Below, one piece after another: positions 8,966-17,192 of a stretch of 64,000 nucleotides of DNA (position 1 is its first letter; each line of letters starts with the position of its first letter). The position numbers were made by a program, and so were the translations under genes. The notes beneath the pieces were generated by a model that saw only the letters and a list, made by a program, of their open reading frames with translations, did no database searches and had not been told where the DNA came from. The stretch covers positions 2,852,001 through 2,916,000 of the forward strand of contig OZ244118.1 in NCBI GenBank assembly GCA_965215765.1, given 5' to 3'. Source of the stretch: G965212025 sp965215765 (GTDB lineage Bacteria > Pseudomonadota > Gammaproteobacteria > Poriferisulfidales > Oxydemutatoraceae).

Positions 8966-9406
8966 TTCGCCGTGCCACTCGGCACAGCTGATAAGAGGGG
9001 TGGCATCACTCGCATTTTGTACATAAACAGCGGCACAGTAGAAAAAAGCCGAGGGTCGCTTTACGCCCAACTTGCCGACCTCTGCAAGCAATTTTGCAAG
9101 GTTCTCTGTATCGCTGGCGGTCACTCCAGCGTAGCGCGCCGAGTGCAGACCCGGGTCACCGCCCAGCGCAGGAACCACCAATCCAGAATCATCGGCAATG
9201 GCGGCATGCCCGGTCTTTGCCGAGGCGTGGCGAGCCTTGAACAAAGCGTTTTCAACAAAACCAGAGCCGGTTTCGGGCATGGCATCCAGACCAAATTCCG
9301 ACTGCATGCGCAACTCGTAGCAAGAATCGCCCAGTATCCGTTGTAATTCGGCAAACTTCCCGGAGTTACCAGACGCCAGAACCAGAGTCTTCCGAGCCTG
9401 CGTCAC
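8801..9406 (-). CDS. rdgB: dITP/XTP pyrophosphatase (non-canonical purine NTP house-cleaning enzyme)
   Basis: Hydrolyses dITP, XTP and related damaged nucleotides to the monophosphate, preventing their incorporation. The 201-residue protein has the family motifs SGNSGKFAEL at the N-terminus, FVENALFKARHAS, ADDSGLVVPALGG and GFGYDPVF. The start ATG overlaps the rph stop by 4 bp (ATGA), so the two are translationally coupled. The last 55 or so codons lie in the 228-bp tandem repeat, so this copy is the only complete one. Confidence 0.96.
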   Translation of the reverse strand: MTQARKTLVLASGNSGKFAELQRILGDSCYELRMQSEFGLDAMPETGSGFVENALFKARHASAKTGHAAIADDSGLVVPALGGDPGLHSARYAGVTASDTENLAKLLAEVGKLGVKRPSAFFYCAAVYVQNASDATPLISCAEWHGELLQTPSGKNGFGYDPVFFLTEHGCSAAEMTPETKSLCSHRAQAFRLLARSLPAS

Positions 9407-10146
9407 TCGGAAAGAACCTGGTACTGCATGGCGATAATTTCCCGCACGCCTTTCAGCCCCAAATCCAGCAGCGCGTCCAGCTCTTCTCTACGCATGGCGT
9501 TGCCTTCGGAGGTACTTTGCACTTCAATAAAGTTACCGACATCGTTAGCAACGATATTCATATCCACCTCGGCGTTTTTATCTTCGGAGTAATTCAGGTC
9601 GAGAATGGCTTCCCCTTTGTAAATACCTGCCGACACGGCAGCAACCGCACCATGAATCGGGTTTTTCTTCAACACTGACTTTTTCAGGAGACTTTTGACC
9701 AAGTCGCAAAGCGCGACGTACGCCCCATTGACTGCGGCAACGCGTGTTCCGCCATCAGCCTGTATGACGTCGCAGTCCAAAGTAATGGTTCTTTCACCCA
9801 GCGCACTCAAATCCACCGCGGCACGCAAGGAGCGACCAATCAAGCGTTGAATTTCGTGAGTACGACCGCTTTGCCCACCCTGCTTCGCTTCACGAGCCGT
9901 ACGGGTGTGCGTGGCTGCCGGCAACATGCTGTATTCGGCAGTTATCCAGCCCTGGTTTTTGCCACGCAGGAACGCAGGCACACGATGATCAAGCGTGGCA
10001 CTACAAAGCACCCACGTGTTGCCCATTGCCACTTTGACAGAACCACCTTTGCAATGGGTGTAATTCCTGCTAAACCGCAGCTCTCGCAGTTGGTCGTGTT
10101 TCCGACCATCCACGCGGTGCCCCTGCTCGATAAACTTGCTTCCCAT
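9403..10146 (-). CDS. rph: Ribonuclease PH
   Basis: Phosphate-dependent 3'-5' exoribonuclease that trims tRNA 3' ends. The 247 residues include GQGWITAEYSMLPAATHTR, QSGRTHEIQRLIGRSLRAAV and TLDCDVIQADGGTRVAAVNG, the phosphate and RNA binding motifs. The frame extends upstream, but ATG 10146 (MGSKFIEQGHRVDGRKHDQL) gives the usual length. It is divergent from yicC, the normal gammaproteobacterial arrangement, and coupled to rdgB. Confidence 0.97.
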   Translation of the reverse strand: MGSKFIEQGHRVDGRKHDQLRELRFSRNYTHCKGGSVKVAMGNTWVLCSATLDHRVPAFLRGKNQGWITAEYSMLPAATHTRTAREAKQGGQSGRTHEIQRLIGRSLRAAVDLSALGERTITLDCDVIQADGGTRVAAVNGAYVALCDLVKSLLKKSVLKKNPIHGAVAAVSAGIYKGEAILDLNYSEDKNAEVDMNIVANDVGNFIEVQSTSEGNAMRREELDALLDLGLKGVREIIAMQYQVLSE

Positions 10147-10258
10147 CGCTCGGTGATTATAGTCCCCTGATTGAGGAAGCAGTCCCGCTTCCTGATACCA
10201 GCTTCGCTCGCCTATACAACGTTCTTGGCGAGCACAGACACACTCCGGAGATAAACAC

Positions 10259-11131
10259 ATGACTGCCAGCATGACTGCTTTTGCCAGAAAAACGGATGCG
10301 GAAGGCAGCTTGTTTTGCGAAATGCGCTCCGTAAACCATCGCTATCTGGAAATTTCGGTGGATATGCCGCATCGGCTCAGACTCTGTGAAGCGACTGTCG
10401 CAAAGCTGATCCGCAAGCGTCTGAAGCGCGGAAAGATCGATTGCAAGATTTTCGGCAAAACCGGCTCCGGAAGCAAAGAAAGCCTGGTAATAAACGAAGC
10501 GTTGCTTAAACAAGTTCTTGAGGCACTTGCGGCAATCGAAAAGGCCGCACTTCCGACGGGATTGACGCGGCCTCCCAGTACCGCGATGGAAATCCTGCGC
10601 TGGCCCGGAATGGTTACGGCTCCGATTTCCCTGCCTGAGAACTGGGAAAAGAGCGTATGCAAGCTGTGCGAAGAAACACTGACAGAACTCTTGGTCTCCA
10701 GACAAACTGAAGGTGCCAAACTGCAAGGTTTTATTCAAACGCGCTGCGAGCAAATCAGCACACTCCACAGCGAGTTGCTTGAGATGACAAAAAACACCGT
10801 AGAAGTGGTTCGAAAAAAGCTTCACCAGCAGGTTGCTGATCTGTCGTCCAAAGTCGATGAGGTGCGTCTTGAGCAGGAAATCGTTTTACTCGCTCGCAAG
10901 TCTGACGTAAACGAGGAGCTGGATCGACTCCAAAGCCACTTGCACGAGATTGGTGAAACCTTCAAGCGGGATGGTGCCATCGGTCGGACGCTTGATTTCA
11001 TCATGCAGGAACTGAACCGGGAAGCAAATACGGTTTTGTCCAAGGCTCCGGGAATTGAAGCCGTGCGCAAGGCGGTAGAAATCAAGGCACTGGTGGAACA
11101 GATACGTGAGCAAGTGCAAAACCTGGAGTAG
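10259..11131 (+). CDS. yicC: YicC family endoribonuclease
   Basis: A 290-residue protein with the N-terminal signature MTAFAR...EMRSVNHRYLEISVDMPHRL and the C-terminal DUF1732 region (GRTLDFIMQELNREANTV, AVEIKALVEQIREQVQNLE). E. coli YicC is an endoribonuclease that helps degrade the small RNA RyhB; the cleavage role here is by family membership. It is divergent from rph. The stop is followed within 20 bp by the GTG of the asparaginase array. Confidence 0.95.
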   Translation: MTASMTAFARKTDAEGSLFCEMRSVNHRYLEISVDMPHRLRLCEATVAKLIRKRLKRGKIDCKIFGKTGSGSKESLVINEALLKQVLEALAAIEKAALPTGLTRPPSTAMEILRWPGMVTAPISLPENWEKSVCKLCEETLTELLVSRQTEGAKLQGFIQTRCEQISTLHSELLEMTKNTVEVVRKKLHQQVADLSSKVDEVRLEQEIVLLARKSDVNEELDRLQSHLHEIGETFKRDGAIGRTLDFIMQELNREANTVLSKAPGIEAVRKAVEIKALVEQIREQVQNLE

Positions 11132-11149
11132 CGGGAGCGAGGGAACCAC

Positions 11150-11431
11150 GTGACACAACCATCGCAGCCTCAAAAGTTTGCGGTTTTCACGACCGGAGGA
11201 ACCTTTGACAAAATCTACTACGATGCGTTAAGCGACTACAAAATCGGGCCACCGCAAGTCAAAGGCATCCTCAGACAGGCACGTCTGAACCTGCATTACG
11301 ACATCAATTCGGTGCTCAAAAAAGACAGCCTGGACATGACGGACAAAGACCGCCAGCGCATACTGGAAAAGGTTCGGGCAGAAACAGCCAGACACTGTCT
11401 GATCATCTACGGGGGAGAGGGAACCACGTGA
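11150..11431 (+). pseudogene. Truncated asparaginase, copy 1 (N-terminal 90 residues)
   Basis: Encodes 93 residues with the nucleophile motif TTGGTFDKIYYD, then ends GGEGTT at a TGA that overlaps the GTG of copy 2 (GTGA). It keeps an intact reading frame and the ribosome-binding context, so a short protein could be made, but it lacks the second catalytic Thr-Asp region (HGTDT) and cannot be a complete enzyme. Confidence 0.8.
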
Positions 11432-11709
11432 CACAACCATCGCAGCCTCAAAAGTTTGCGGTTTTCACGACCGGAGGAACCTTTGACAAAATCTACTACG
11501 ACGCGTTAAGCAACTACAAAATCGGGCCACCGCAAGTCAAAGGCATCCTCAGACAGGCACGTCTGAACCTGCATTACGACGTCAATTCGGTGCTGAAAAA
11601 AGACAGCCTGGACATGACGGACAAAGACCGCCAGCGCATACTGGAAAAGGTTCGGGCAGAAACAGCCAGACACTGTCTGATCATCCACGGGGGAGAGGGA
11701 ACCACGTGA
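11428..11709 (+). pseudogene. Truncated asparaginase, copy 2 (N-terminal 90 residues)
   Basis: Second 93-residue partial copy, nearly identical to the first (Asn for Asp in the YDALSNYK segment), again ending in a stop overlapping the next GTG start by four bases. The chain of GTGA overlaps means ribosomes could move from copy to copy. Confidence 0.8.
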
Positions 11710-12212
11710 CACAACCATCGCAGCCTCGAAAGTTTGCGGTTTTCACGGCCGGAGGAACCTTTGACAAAATCTACTACGATGCGTTAAGCGACTACAAAAT
11801 CGGGCCACCCCAAGTCAAAGGCATCCTCAGACAGGCACGGCTGAATCTGCATTACGACGTCAATTCGGTGCTGAAAAAAGACAGCCTGGACATGACGGAC
11901 AAAGACCGCCAGCGCATACTGGAAAAGGTTCGGGCAGAAACAGCCAGACACTGTCTGATCATCCACGGCACCGACACCATGGTGGAAACCGCCAAAGTCC
12001 TGACACCCCTGCGCGACAAAGTGATCGTGCTCACCGGAGCCATGCAGCCTGCCCGCTTTACGGACAGCGATGCGCACTTCAACACCGGCTTTGCATTAGC
12101 CGCTGCATTGTTATTGGAACCCGGGGTTTATATCGCCATGAACGGAGAAATTTTCACACCCGGGCTCGTGCAAAAAAACCGGGCGGCGGGGCGGTTCAGC
12201 CATAACGTATAA
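11706..12212 (+). CDS. Short asparaginase-domain protein
   Basis: A 168-residue protein matching only the N-terminal domain of L-asparaginases: TAGGTFDK (nucleophile Thr), HGTDTMVETAKVL (second catalytic Thr-Asp) and VLTGAMQPARFTDSDAHFN. Stand-alone short forms of this kind are known in Gammaproteobacteria; their substrate is not established. Start is GTG, coupled to the upstream partial copy. The C-terminal 25 codons (MNGEIFTPGLVQKNRAAGRF) are duplicated again at 12934, in front of the second RDD gene unit. Confidence 0.8.
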   Translation: MTQPSQPRKFAVFTAGGTFDKIYYDALSDYKIGPPQVKGILRQARLNLHYDVNSVLKKDSLDMTDKDRQRILEKVRAETARHCLIIHGTDTMVETAKVLTPLRDKVIVLTGAMQPARFTDSDAHFNTGFALAAALLLEPGVYIAMNGEIFTPGLVQKNRAAGRFSHNV

Positions 12213-12271
12213 CCGCTCAATGCCAACGTCACCTGGCAGAGGCTTTTGGAGCAAGCCCGAATAAAACCAGC

Positions 12272-12790
12272 TTATTCCGGCAATTTGGCTTTGTCGCCAG
12301 CAGAAAAACTTGCCAGATCCCTAGGCGCCACATCCTTGACTCCAAAATTTTTACGTCTGACAACGACCGTTCCAGCCAACTTGTCATGCCAGCCCTGCTT
12401 TCTTGCATCAAAGGCAATCCAGATAAAGCCAAGGAGAAAAACAAGAGCTGACGGAATATAAGCAAAATACCTGCCTATACATTGCCCTGTAGATGGCTTT
12501 TCCCCAGTAACAGCGTCAACAATTTTTGCAGAAATTGCCATTTTCCCGGGAGTAGCCTGCCGGTACACCCAAAAAAGAACCACCGCAGTACCTGGCAACA
12601 CCACTGTAATAAAAAAATCCATTGGGCCAAGAAAAACTTGATCTGATTGAATAATAGAGTCAACTCCGTAAACAGAAATGAGAGCCGGGATTGTTATTAG
12701 CAGAACTAAAACCGTGTCAATGACGTGCGCGCACAATCTAATCCAGAATCCGGCGTAGACAAAATTTCCAAAATCCTTCTCTTCAGTCAT
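12272..12790 (-). CDS. RDD-family membrane protein, copy 1
   Basis: 172 residues from ATG 12790, which has GAGG eight bases upstream; a longer frame to 12847 exists but lacks homology to copy 2. Begins MTEEKDFGNFVYAGFWIRLC, with the Arg and Asp of the RDD signature in the first helix (IRLCAHVIDTVL), three to four hydrophobic segments, and the C-terminal HDKLAGTVVV typical of the family. Some RDD proteins act as ion antiporters, but function is generally unknown. Confidence 0.8.
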   Translation of the reverse strand: MTEEKDFGNFVYAGFWIRLCAHVIDTVLVLLITIPALISVYGVDSIIQSDQVFLGPMDFFITVVLPGTAVVLFWVYRQATPGKMAISAKIVDAVTGEKPSTGQCIGRYFAYIPSALVFLLGFIWIAFDARKQGWHDKLAGTVVVRRKNFGVKDVAPRDLASFSAGDKAKLPE

Positions 12791-13067
12791 TTCATCCTCA
12801 TGGTCATGCGAGTGCCCTTTTGCGAATCCCCTTCGCCGAACAATCAACGAAGTCGTATGCTCGTATACCGAAAACTGTCCGTCAACATGGCTTCAAGAAG
12901 TGGATAGCCACGCTCCGGGCAGCCCCGAATTCTATGAACGGAGAAATTTTCACACCCGGGCTCGTGCAAAAAAACCGGGCGGCGGGCCGGCTCAGCCATA
13001 ACGTATAACCGCTCGATGTCAGCGTCGCCTGGCAGAGGCTTTTGGAGCAAGCCCGAATAAAACCAGC

Positions 13068-13592
13068 TTATTCCGGCAATTTGGCTTTGTCGTCAGCAGA
13101 AAAGCTTGCCCGGTTCCCAAACGCCACATCCTCGACTCCAAAATTTTTATGTCTGACAACGACCGTTCCAGCCAACTTGTCGTGCCAGCCCTGCTTTCTT
13201 GCATCAAAGGCAATCCAGATAAAGCCAAGGAAAAAAACAAGAGCTGATGGAATATAAGCAAAATACCTGCCTACACATTGCCCTGTAGATGGCTTTTCTC
13301 CAGTAACAGCGTCAACAATTTTTGCAGAAATTGCCATTTTCCCGGGAGTAGCCTGTCGGTACACCCAAAAAAGAACCACCGCAGTACCTGGCAGCACCAC
13401 TGTAATAAAAAAATCCATTGGGCCAAGAAAGAGGTCATCCGAAAGAATGAGATAGTCATAGTCATCTCCATAAACAGAAATGACAGCAGGGATTGTTATT
13501 AGCGCAATTAAAACCGAGTCAATGACGTGCGCCCACAATCTAATCCAGAATCCGGCGTAGACAAAATTTCCAAAATTCTTCTCTTCAGTCAC
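13068..13592 (-). CDS. RDD-family membrane protein, copy 2
   Basis: 174 residues from GTG 13592, preceded by GGGAGG; the start aligns with the ATG of copy 1. The sequence is closely similar to copy 1 except in the loop after the first helix (VYGDDYDYLILSDDLFLG), which is longer and more acidic. That loop is the only clear difference, so selection or drift has acted mainly on an exposed part. Both copies retain complete frames. Confidence 0.8.
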   Translation of the reverse strand: MTEEKNFGNFVYAGFWIRLWAHVIDSVLIALITIPAVISVYGDDYDYLILSDDLFLGPMDFFITVVLPGTAVVLFWVYRQATPGKMAISAKIVDAVTGEKPSTGQCVGRYFAYIPSALVFFLGFIWIAFDARKQGWHDKLAGTVVVRHKNFGVEDVAFGNRASFSADDKAKLPE

Positions 13593-13898
13593 CGCATCCT
13601 CCCGATCATGACCTGTCAACAAGGATTCTCACTGGCAATGCGAGTGCCCTTTTGCGACTTCCTGCTTCTCCAAACATGGGAAGAGGCCGCATGTTCGTAT
13701 AACGGAAACTGTCCGTCAACATGGCTTCAACAAGCGGATAGCCACGCTCCGGGTAGCCCCGAGTTCCGTTCAAAACAAACGTGGAGAGACACCTCTGTGC
13801 TACAATTCGCCCCCGATTTTGCTTCCAAAAAAAGTATTATCGGAGCGTCACCCCGCAGTTTGCAGGGTTTTGTGCTTGAAGTTCTGGAGGACAAAGGA

Positions 13899-14261
13899 AT
13901 GAATGCAGAAATTGCTTCTTTTGAAGATGCCGCCGCATCTCTGGTTTTTACCGAGGCAGCGGCGACAAAGGTCAGGTCTCTGATAGAGGAAGAAAAAAAC
14001 GACAACCTCATGTTGCGGGTTTTCATCAGTGGTGGCGGTTGCTCCGGTTTCCAATACGGCTTTACTTTTGATGAGAAAATCCAGGATGGAGATACCGAGG
14101 TAAAAAGAAACGGAGTGACTTTGCTCGTTGACCCGATGAGCTTTCAATACCTGACTGGCTCCGAGATTGACTTCACGGAAGGGCTTGAAGGTTCACAGTT
14201 CGTGATTCGCAACCCCAACGCGACAACCACGTGCGGTTGCGGTTCTTCTTTCTCGGTCTGA
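13899..14261 (+). CDS. erpA: Iron-sulfur cluster insertion protein ErpA
   Basis: A-type Fe-S carrier that delivers clusters to client enzymes such as IspG. The 120-residue protein has the three cluster ligands Cys48 (SGGGCSGFQYG) and Cys112/Cys114 (TTTCGCGSSF). The frame is open far upstream because it runs through the RDD duplication; ATG 13899 (MNAEIASFEDAAASLVF) gives the family length and has AAAGGA in front. The leader sequence abuts the end of the duplicated unit. Confidence 0.95.
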   Translation: MNAEIASFEDAAASLVFTEAAATKVRSLIEEEKNDNLMLRVFISGGGCSGFQYGFTFDEKIQDGDTEVKRNGVTLLVDPMSFQYLTGSEIDFTEGLEGSQFVIRNPNATTTCGCGSSFSV

Positions 14262-14380
14262 AAAAAATACGCCTTTCCCCCTTTCACCCTTTCATTTGAG
14301 GGTTCTGTCTCCTCAGGTTCTCCTCAGGACTGTTCCCTTGCTTTCCCAAGTAAATCGCCTGCCGGAATTGACTGCAGAAC

Positions 14381-15976
14381 CTATCGGGAGGCACCCGCGA
14401 TTGCCGAGTCCGCCAAGTCCTTGATGCGACTGAACATGGGGACGGTAGCTTCTGTAAAAGACTTGAGTTCCTGTTTTGGCAGAGGGCGCGCAGCCGGGAG
14501 ATAGACCGTGAGGGGGTTTTTGTGTACCCCATTCACGCGGAACTCGTAATGCAAGTGCGAGCCTGTTGCGTAACCCGTAGAGCCCACATAACCGATCACC
14601 TCTCCCTGCTTTACCCGGCTTCCTTTGCTTTGGCCTCTTCTGAATTTTTGCAAATGTGCGAATAAAGTGCTGTAGCCACCCCCGTGGCGCATGATCACAA
14701 CATTGCCATAGCCTTTTTTGACACCTCGGAAAATAATCTTGCCATCCCCGGAAGCGTGTACAGGGGTTCCGGCACGAGCTGCGTAATCCACTCCTCGGTG
14801 GGGTCTGACAACCTTGAAAAGTGGATGTATGCGCTTGGGATTGAATCGTGAACTGACCCGGGTGAATGTCACGGGATTTCTCAAAAAAGCTTTTCTGACG
14901 TTTAGCCCTGAAGAAGTGAAATACTCCCCTTTGCCGTTCGACTGCCGGTAGTACGCTATCTCGTACAGCTTGTTGCGGTTGTGGAACCTGACCGCCAACA
15001 CTCTGCCGTCTCCCAGCTTTTTGCCATCCAGATATTCCTCTTCATAGAGCACGGCGAAACGATCTCCCGCACGAATGTCGTTCACGAAATCAATGTCCCA
15101 GGCCAGAACGTTCGCCATGGAAATGATCACCTTGTCTGACAAGCCGGCCTGTTGCGCATCCAGATAAAAAGAATTCCTTATTTCCCCGCTGGCAAATGCC
15201 GTTTTTTTCTCTATCACAAACTCTCGTTTGCTGGCTTGAAAACCGGCCTCATTTCTTTCCAGAACGTGATGCAGAGTCGGTCGTTTCTCATACACCAACG
15301 CGGTCAGGCGGCCAGAAGTTGATTCCATCTGCACAGTGCGATTCGGTAACAGCTGATTGAAAGGGTTCAGTTGTTTGCCTAGTGCCAACATATCGGGAAT
15401 GGCCTCCCAGTGACCAGAACGGTGAAGAATGCCGGAAAGGGTGTCGTTTTTCTTGACTTTCAGACGCCGTACATCCGTTTTGATTTTCGGCTTGACAGGC
15501 GCAGCTTCCGGGTCTGCCAAAGGCACTGCTGCCAGCTGCACTGCTGTGGCCGTCGCTGCTTGGGCGCGGGGCTCCATCTGTGGCGCAGCTTCCGGGTCTG
15601 CCAAAGGCATTGCTGCCAACTGCACTGCTGTGACCGTCACTGCTCGGGCGCGGGGCTCCACCTGTGGCGCAGCTTCAGAGCTCGGCGATTGCAAAAGCTC
15701 CGCCTTGGTGTGCAGGGAAGGCGATGTCGCAGTGCTGCTGCCACCTGTCCCTGTCTGCTGTAGCTCTACCGCATCTTTCGTGTTTGCAAACAGCACGAAA
15801 GCAACCAAAGAGAAAAACAGAAGACCACTCCAACGTAGCTTCCTGGCCACATGCTCGCGCTTCAATTTCGTAACAGGCTTGATAATGGGTTTCCGTTTAA
15901 TAGCGACTCTGCAAGCAACGCATGACCGTACCGCAACTGCCCGCAGACCAGAGCCAGTAACAGTACCGAACGCCAA
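14381..15976 (-). CDS. M23 family murein DD-endopeptidase (MepM-like)
   Basis: Cell-wall hydrolase expected to cut peptidoglycan cross-links in the periplasm. A positively charged N-terminus is followed by one membrane anchor (about residues 50-65, WSGLLFFSLVAFVLF), a Pro/Ala-rich linker, a LysM/OapA-like region (KVKKNDTLSGIL), and a C-terminal M23 domain. Zinc and catalytic residues are visible as HRGVD (His393, Asp397), His441 (LFAHL) and HLH (His474/476). The linker contains a perfect-looking 29-residue tandem repeat (EAAPQ.EPRA...PLADP). The frame opens with TTG at 15976, only a few bases from a TATAAT at 15991, so the true start may be downstream. Confidence 0.88.
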   Translation of the reverse strand: MAFGTVTGSGLRAVAVRSCVACRVAIKRKPIIKPVTKLKREHVARKLRWSGLLFFSLVAFVLFANTKDAVELQQTGTGGSSTATSPSLHTKAELLQSPSSEAAPQVEPRARAVTVTAVQLAAMPLADPEAAPQMEPRAQAATATAVQLAAVPLADPEAAPVKPKIKTDVRRLKVKKNDTLSGILHRSGHWEAIPDMLALGKQLNPFNQLLPNRTVQMESTSGRLTALVYEKRPTLHHVLERNEAGFQASKREFVIEKKTAFASGEIRNSFYLDAQQAGLSDKVIISMANVLAWDIDFVNDIRAGDRFAVLYEEEYLDGKKLGDGRVLAVRFHNRNKLYEIAYYRQSNGKGEYFTSSGLNVRKAFLRNPVTFTRVSSRFNPKRIHPLFKVVRPHRGVDYAARAGTPVHASGDGKIIFRGVKKGYGNVVIMRHGGGYSTLFAHLQKFRRGQSKGSRVKQGEVIGYVGSTGYATGSHLHYEFRVNGVHKNPLTVYLPAARPLPKQELKSFTEATVPMFSRIKDLADSAIAGASR

Positions 15977-16146
15977 ACGGCAAGGATTCTATTATATTTT
16001 TATGCCTCACTGAACCATCCGCGAATGTTGCCTGCCACATCTCTGCAAAGCAAAAAACAACAGTCAGGCCAGTCAGGTTATAATAAACGCCCCAGTTGAA
16101 CCATCGCACGACAAATTTTCAATTGGTATTTGGGAGATAAGCATCA

Positions 16147-16167
16147 ATGTACACAGGCTCTAGATGA
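16147..16167 (+). promoter_or_regulatory. Possible 6-codon leader overlapping the next start
   Basis: GGGAGA precedes ATG 16147, which encodes MYTGSR and ends in TGA overlapping ATG 16164 by four bases. The main gene has no Shine-Dalgarno of its own, so coupling through this mini-cistron is plausible. The same arrangement (MHTGSR) is retained before the second and third copies. A TATAAT at 16079-16084 could be the -10 element, but no good -35 is seen. Confidence 0.35.
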
Positions 16168-16676
16168 ACACCCGAGGCGTATTTTCAAGACTCAGAGCCG
16201 GCTGGAGCCGAAATAGAGTTGCAAATGAAGATATTGGGCGCACCAGCCAAAGCGGTCACGTGGGAACTCCAAAGAGCGGCACTGGAAAAACTTTTTTCAG
16301 CCGCGTTGCGCATTGGGGGAAAAGAGTCCTGGGTTTCCAAAAGAAAGCCCCACAGTCAAATTTGGTTGGCAGCGTCATTACCGAAATCGAGAGTATCAAC
16401 TCAAGAGCAAGTACCCCAGGCATAGCGACAAAGTCAGAAGGCTCCCAATCCTCGCAAGAAAGCCAATATTTGGATTCCTGGAAAATTCTTGGGGATCCTA
16501 CTGTCACCCACCAATACCCCTTGCCTGAATGGCAAAAAGCCAAGGATGTAACAGACGAAATACAAGGTTCCCAGGCAAGACCCAATGCACCACCGCCATT
16601 ACCTGTTGATGGTGCCGATAAAAAAGATTTTGTCATCCGCAACCGCAAGAAAAACATCAATGCACACAGGCTCTAG
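16164..16676 (+). CDS. Unknown protein, short copy 1 of a tandem family
   Basis: 170 residues, no recognised family. The N-terminus MNTRGVFSRLRAGWSRNRVA is basic, followed by KTFFSRVAHWGKRVLGFQKK (amphipathic, basic), then a Ser/Gln-rich linker and a Pro-rich tail (PPPLPVDGADKKDFVI). No signal peptide or membrane segment. It ends NINAHRL where the next duplicated unit begins, so it equals the first half of the long copy. A basic, flexible N-terminal part of this kind could be a secretion or targeting module; that is speculation. Confidence 0.55.
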   Translation: MNTRGVFSRLRAGWSRNRVANEDIGRTSQSGHVGTPKSGTGKTFFSRVAHWGKRVLGFQKKAPQSNLVGSVITEIESINSRASTPGIATKSEGSQSSQESQYLDSWKILGDPTVTHQYPLPEWQKAKDVTDEIQGSQARPNAPPPLPVDGADKKDFVIRNRKKNINAHRL

Positions 16677-17192
16677 ATGAACACCCGAGGCGTATTTTCA
16701 AGACTCAGAGCCGGCTGGAGCCGAAATAGAGTTGCAAATGAAGGTATTGGGCGCGCCAGCCAAAGCGGCCGCGTGGGAACTCCAAAGAGCGGCACTGGAA
16801 AAACTTTTTTCAGCCGCGTTGCGCAATGGGTGAAAAGAGTCCTGGGTTTCCAAAAGAAAGCCCCACAGTCAAATTTGGTTGGCAGCGTCATTACCGAAAT
16901 CAAGAGTATCAGCTCAAGAGCAAGTACCCCAAGAGGCATAGTGACAAAGTCAGAAAGCTCCCAATCCTCGGGAGAAAGCTCCCAATCCTCGGGTTCCTGG
17001 GAAATTCTTGGGGATCTTCCTGTCACCCCCCACCCCTTGCCTGAATGGCAAAAAGCCAAGGATGTAACAGACGAAATACAAGGTTCCCAGGCAAGACCCA
17101 ATGCTCCACCGCCATTACCTGTTAATGGCGCCGATAAAAAAGATTTTGTCATCCGCAACCGCAAGAAAAACATCAATGCACACAGGCTCTAG
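16677..17192 (+). CDS. Unknown protein, short copy 2 of a tandem family
   Basis: 171 residues, close to copy 1 but with Gln-Trp-Val in the RVAQWVKRVLG segment and an extra SSQSSGESSQSSGSW tract produced by a local duplication. Its ATG directly abuts the TAG of copy 1 (TAGATG) and its own stop abuts copy 3 in the same way. Frame retention despite indels in multiples of three suggests the protein has been selected or the duplication is recent. Confidence 0.55.
   Translation: MNTRGVFSRLRAGWSRNRVANEGIGRASQSGRVGTPKSGTGKTFFSRVAQWVKRVLGFQKKAPQSNLVGSVITEIKSISSRASTPRGIVTKSESSQSSGESSQSSGSWEILGDLPVTPHPLPEWQKAKDVTDEIQGSQARPNAPPPLPVNGADKKDFVIRNRKKNINAHRL

Larger units (their letters stand above)
11130..11973 (+). 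repeat. 278-bp tandem repeat of the asparaginase gene 5' half (three copies)
   Basis: The segment beginning GAGGGAACCACGTGACAC recurs at a period of 278 bp, with GTG starts at 11150, 11428 and 11706. Copies one and two stop when the next unit begins; only the third continues into the rest of the gene. The copies differ by a handful of substitutions, so the amplification is recent but not brand new. Confidence 0.95.
12138..13765. repeat. About 0.8-kb direct duplication: asparaginase 3' end plus RDD gene
   Basis: 12138-12930 and 12934-13765 are diverged direct copies. Each starts with the last 25 codons of the asparaginase gene (second copy ends at 13008), then carries an RDD-family gene on the minus strand, then ends with the same segment (GATAGCCACGCTCCGGG). 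The second copy is followed by the erpA leader. Confidence 0.9.
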
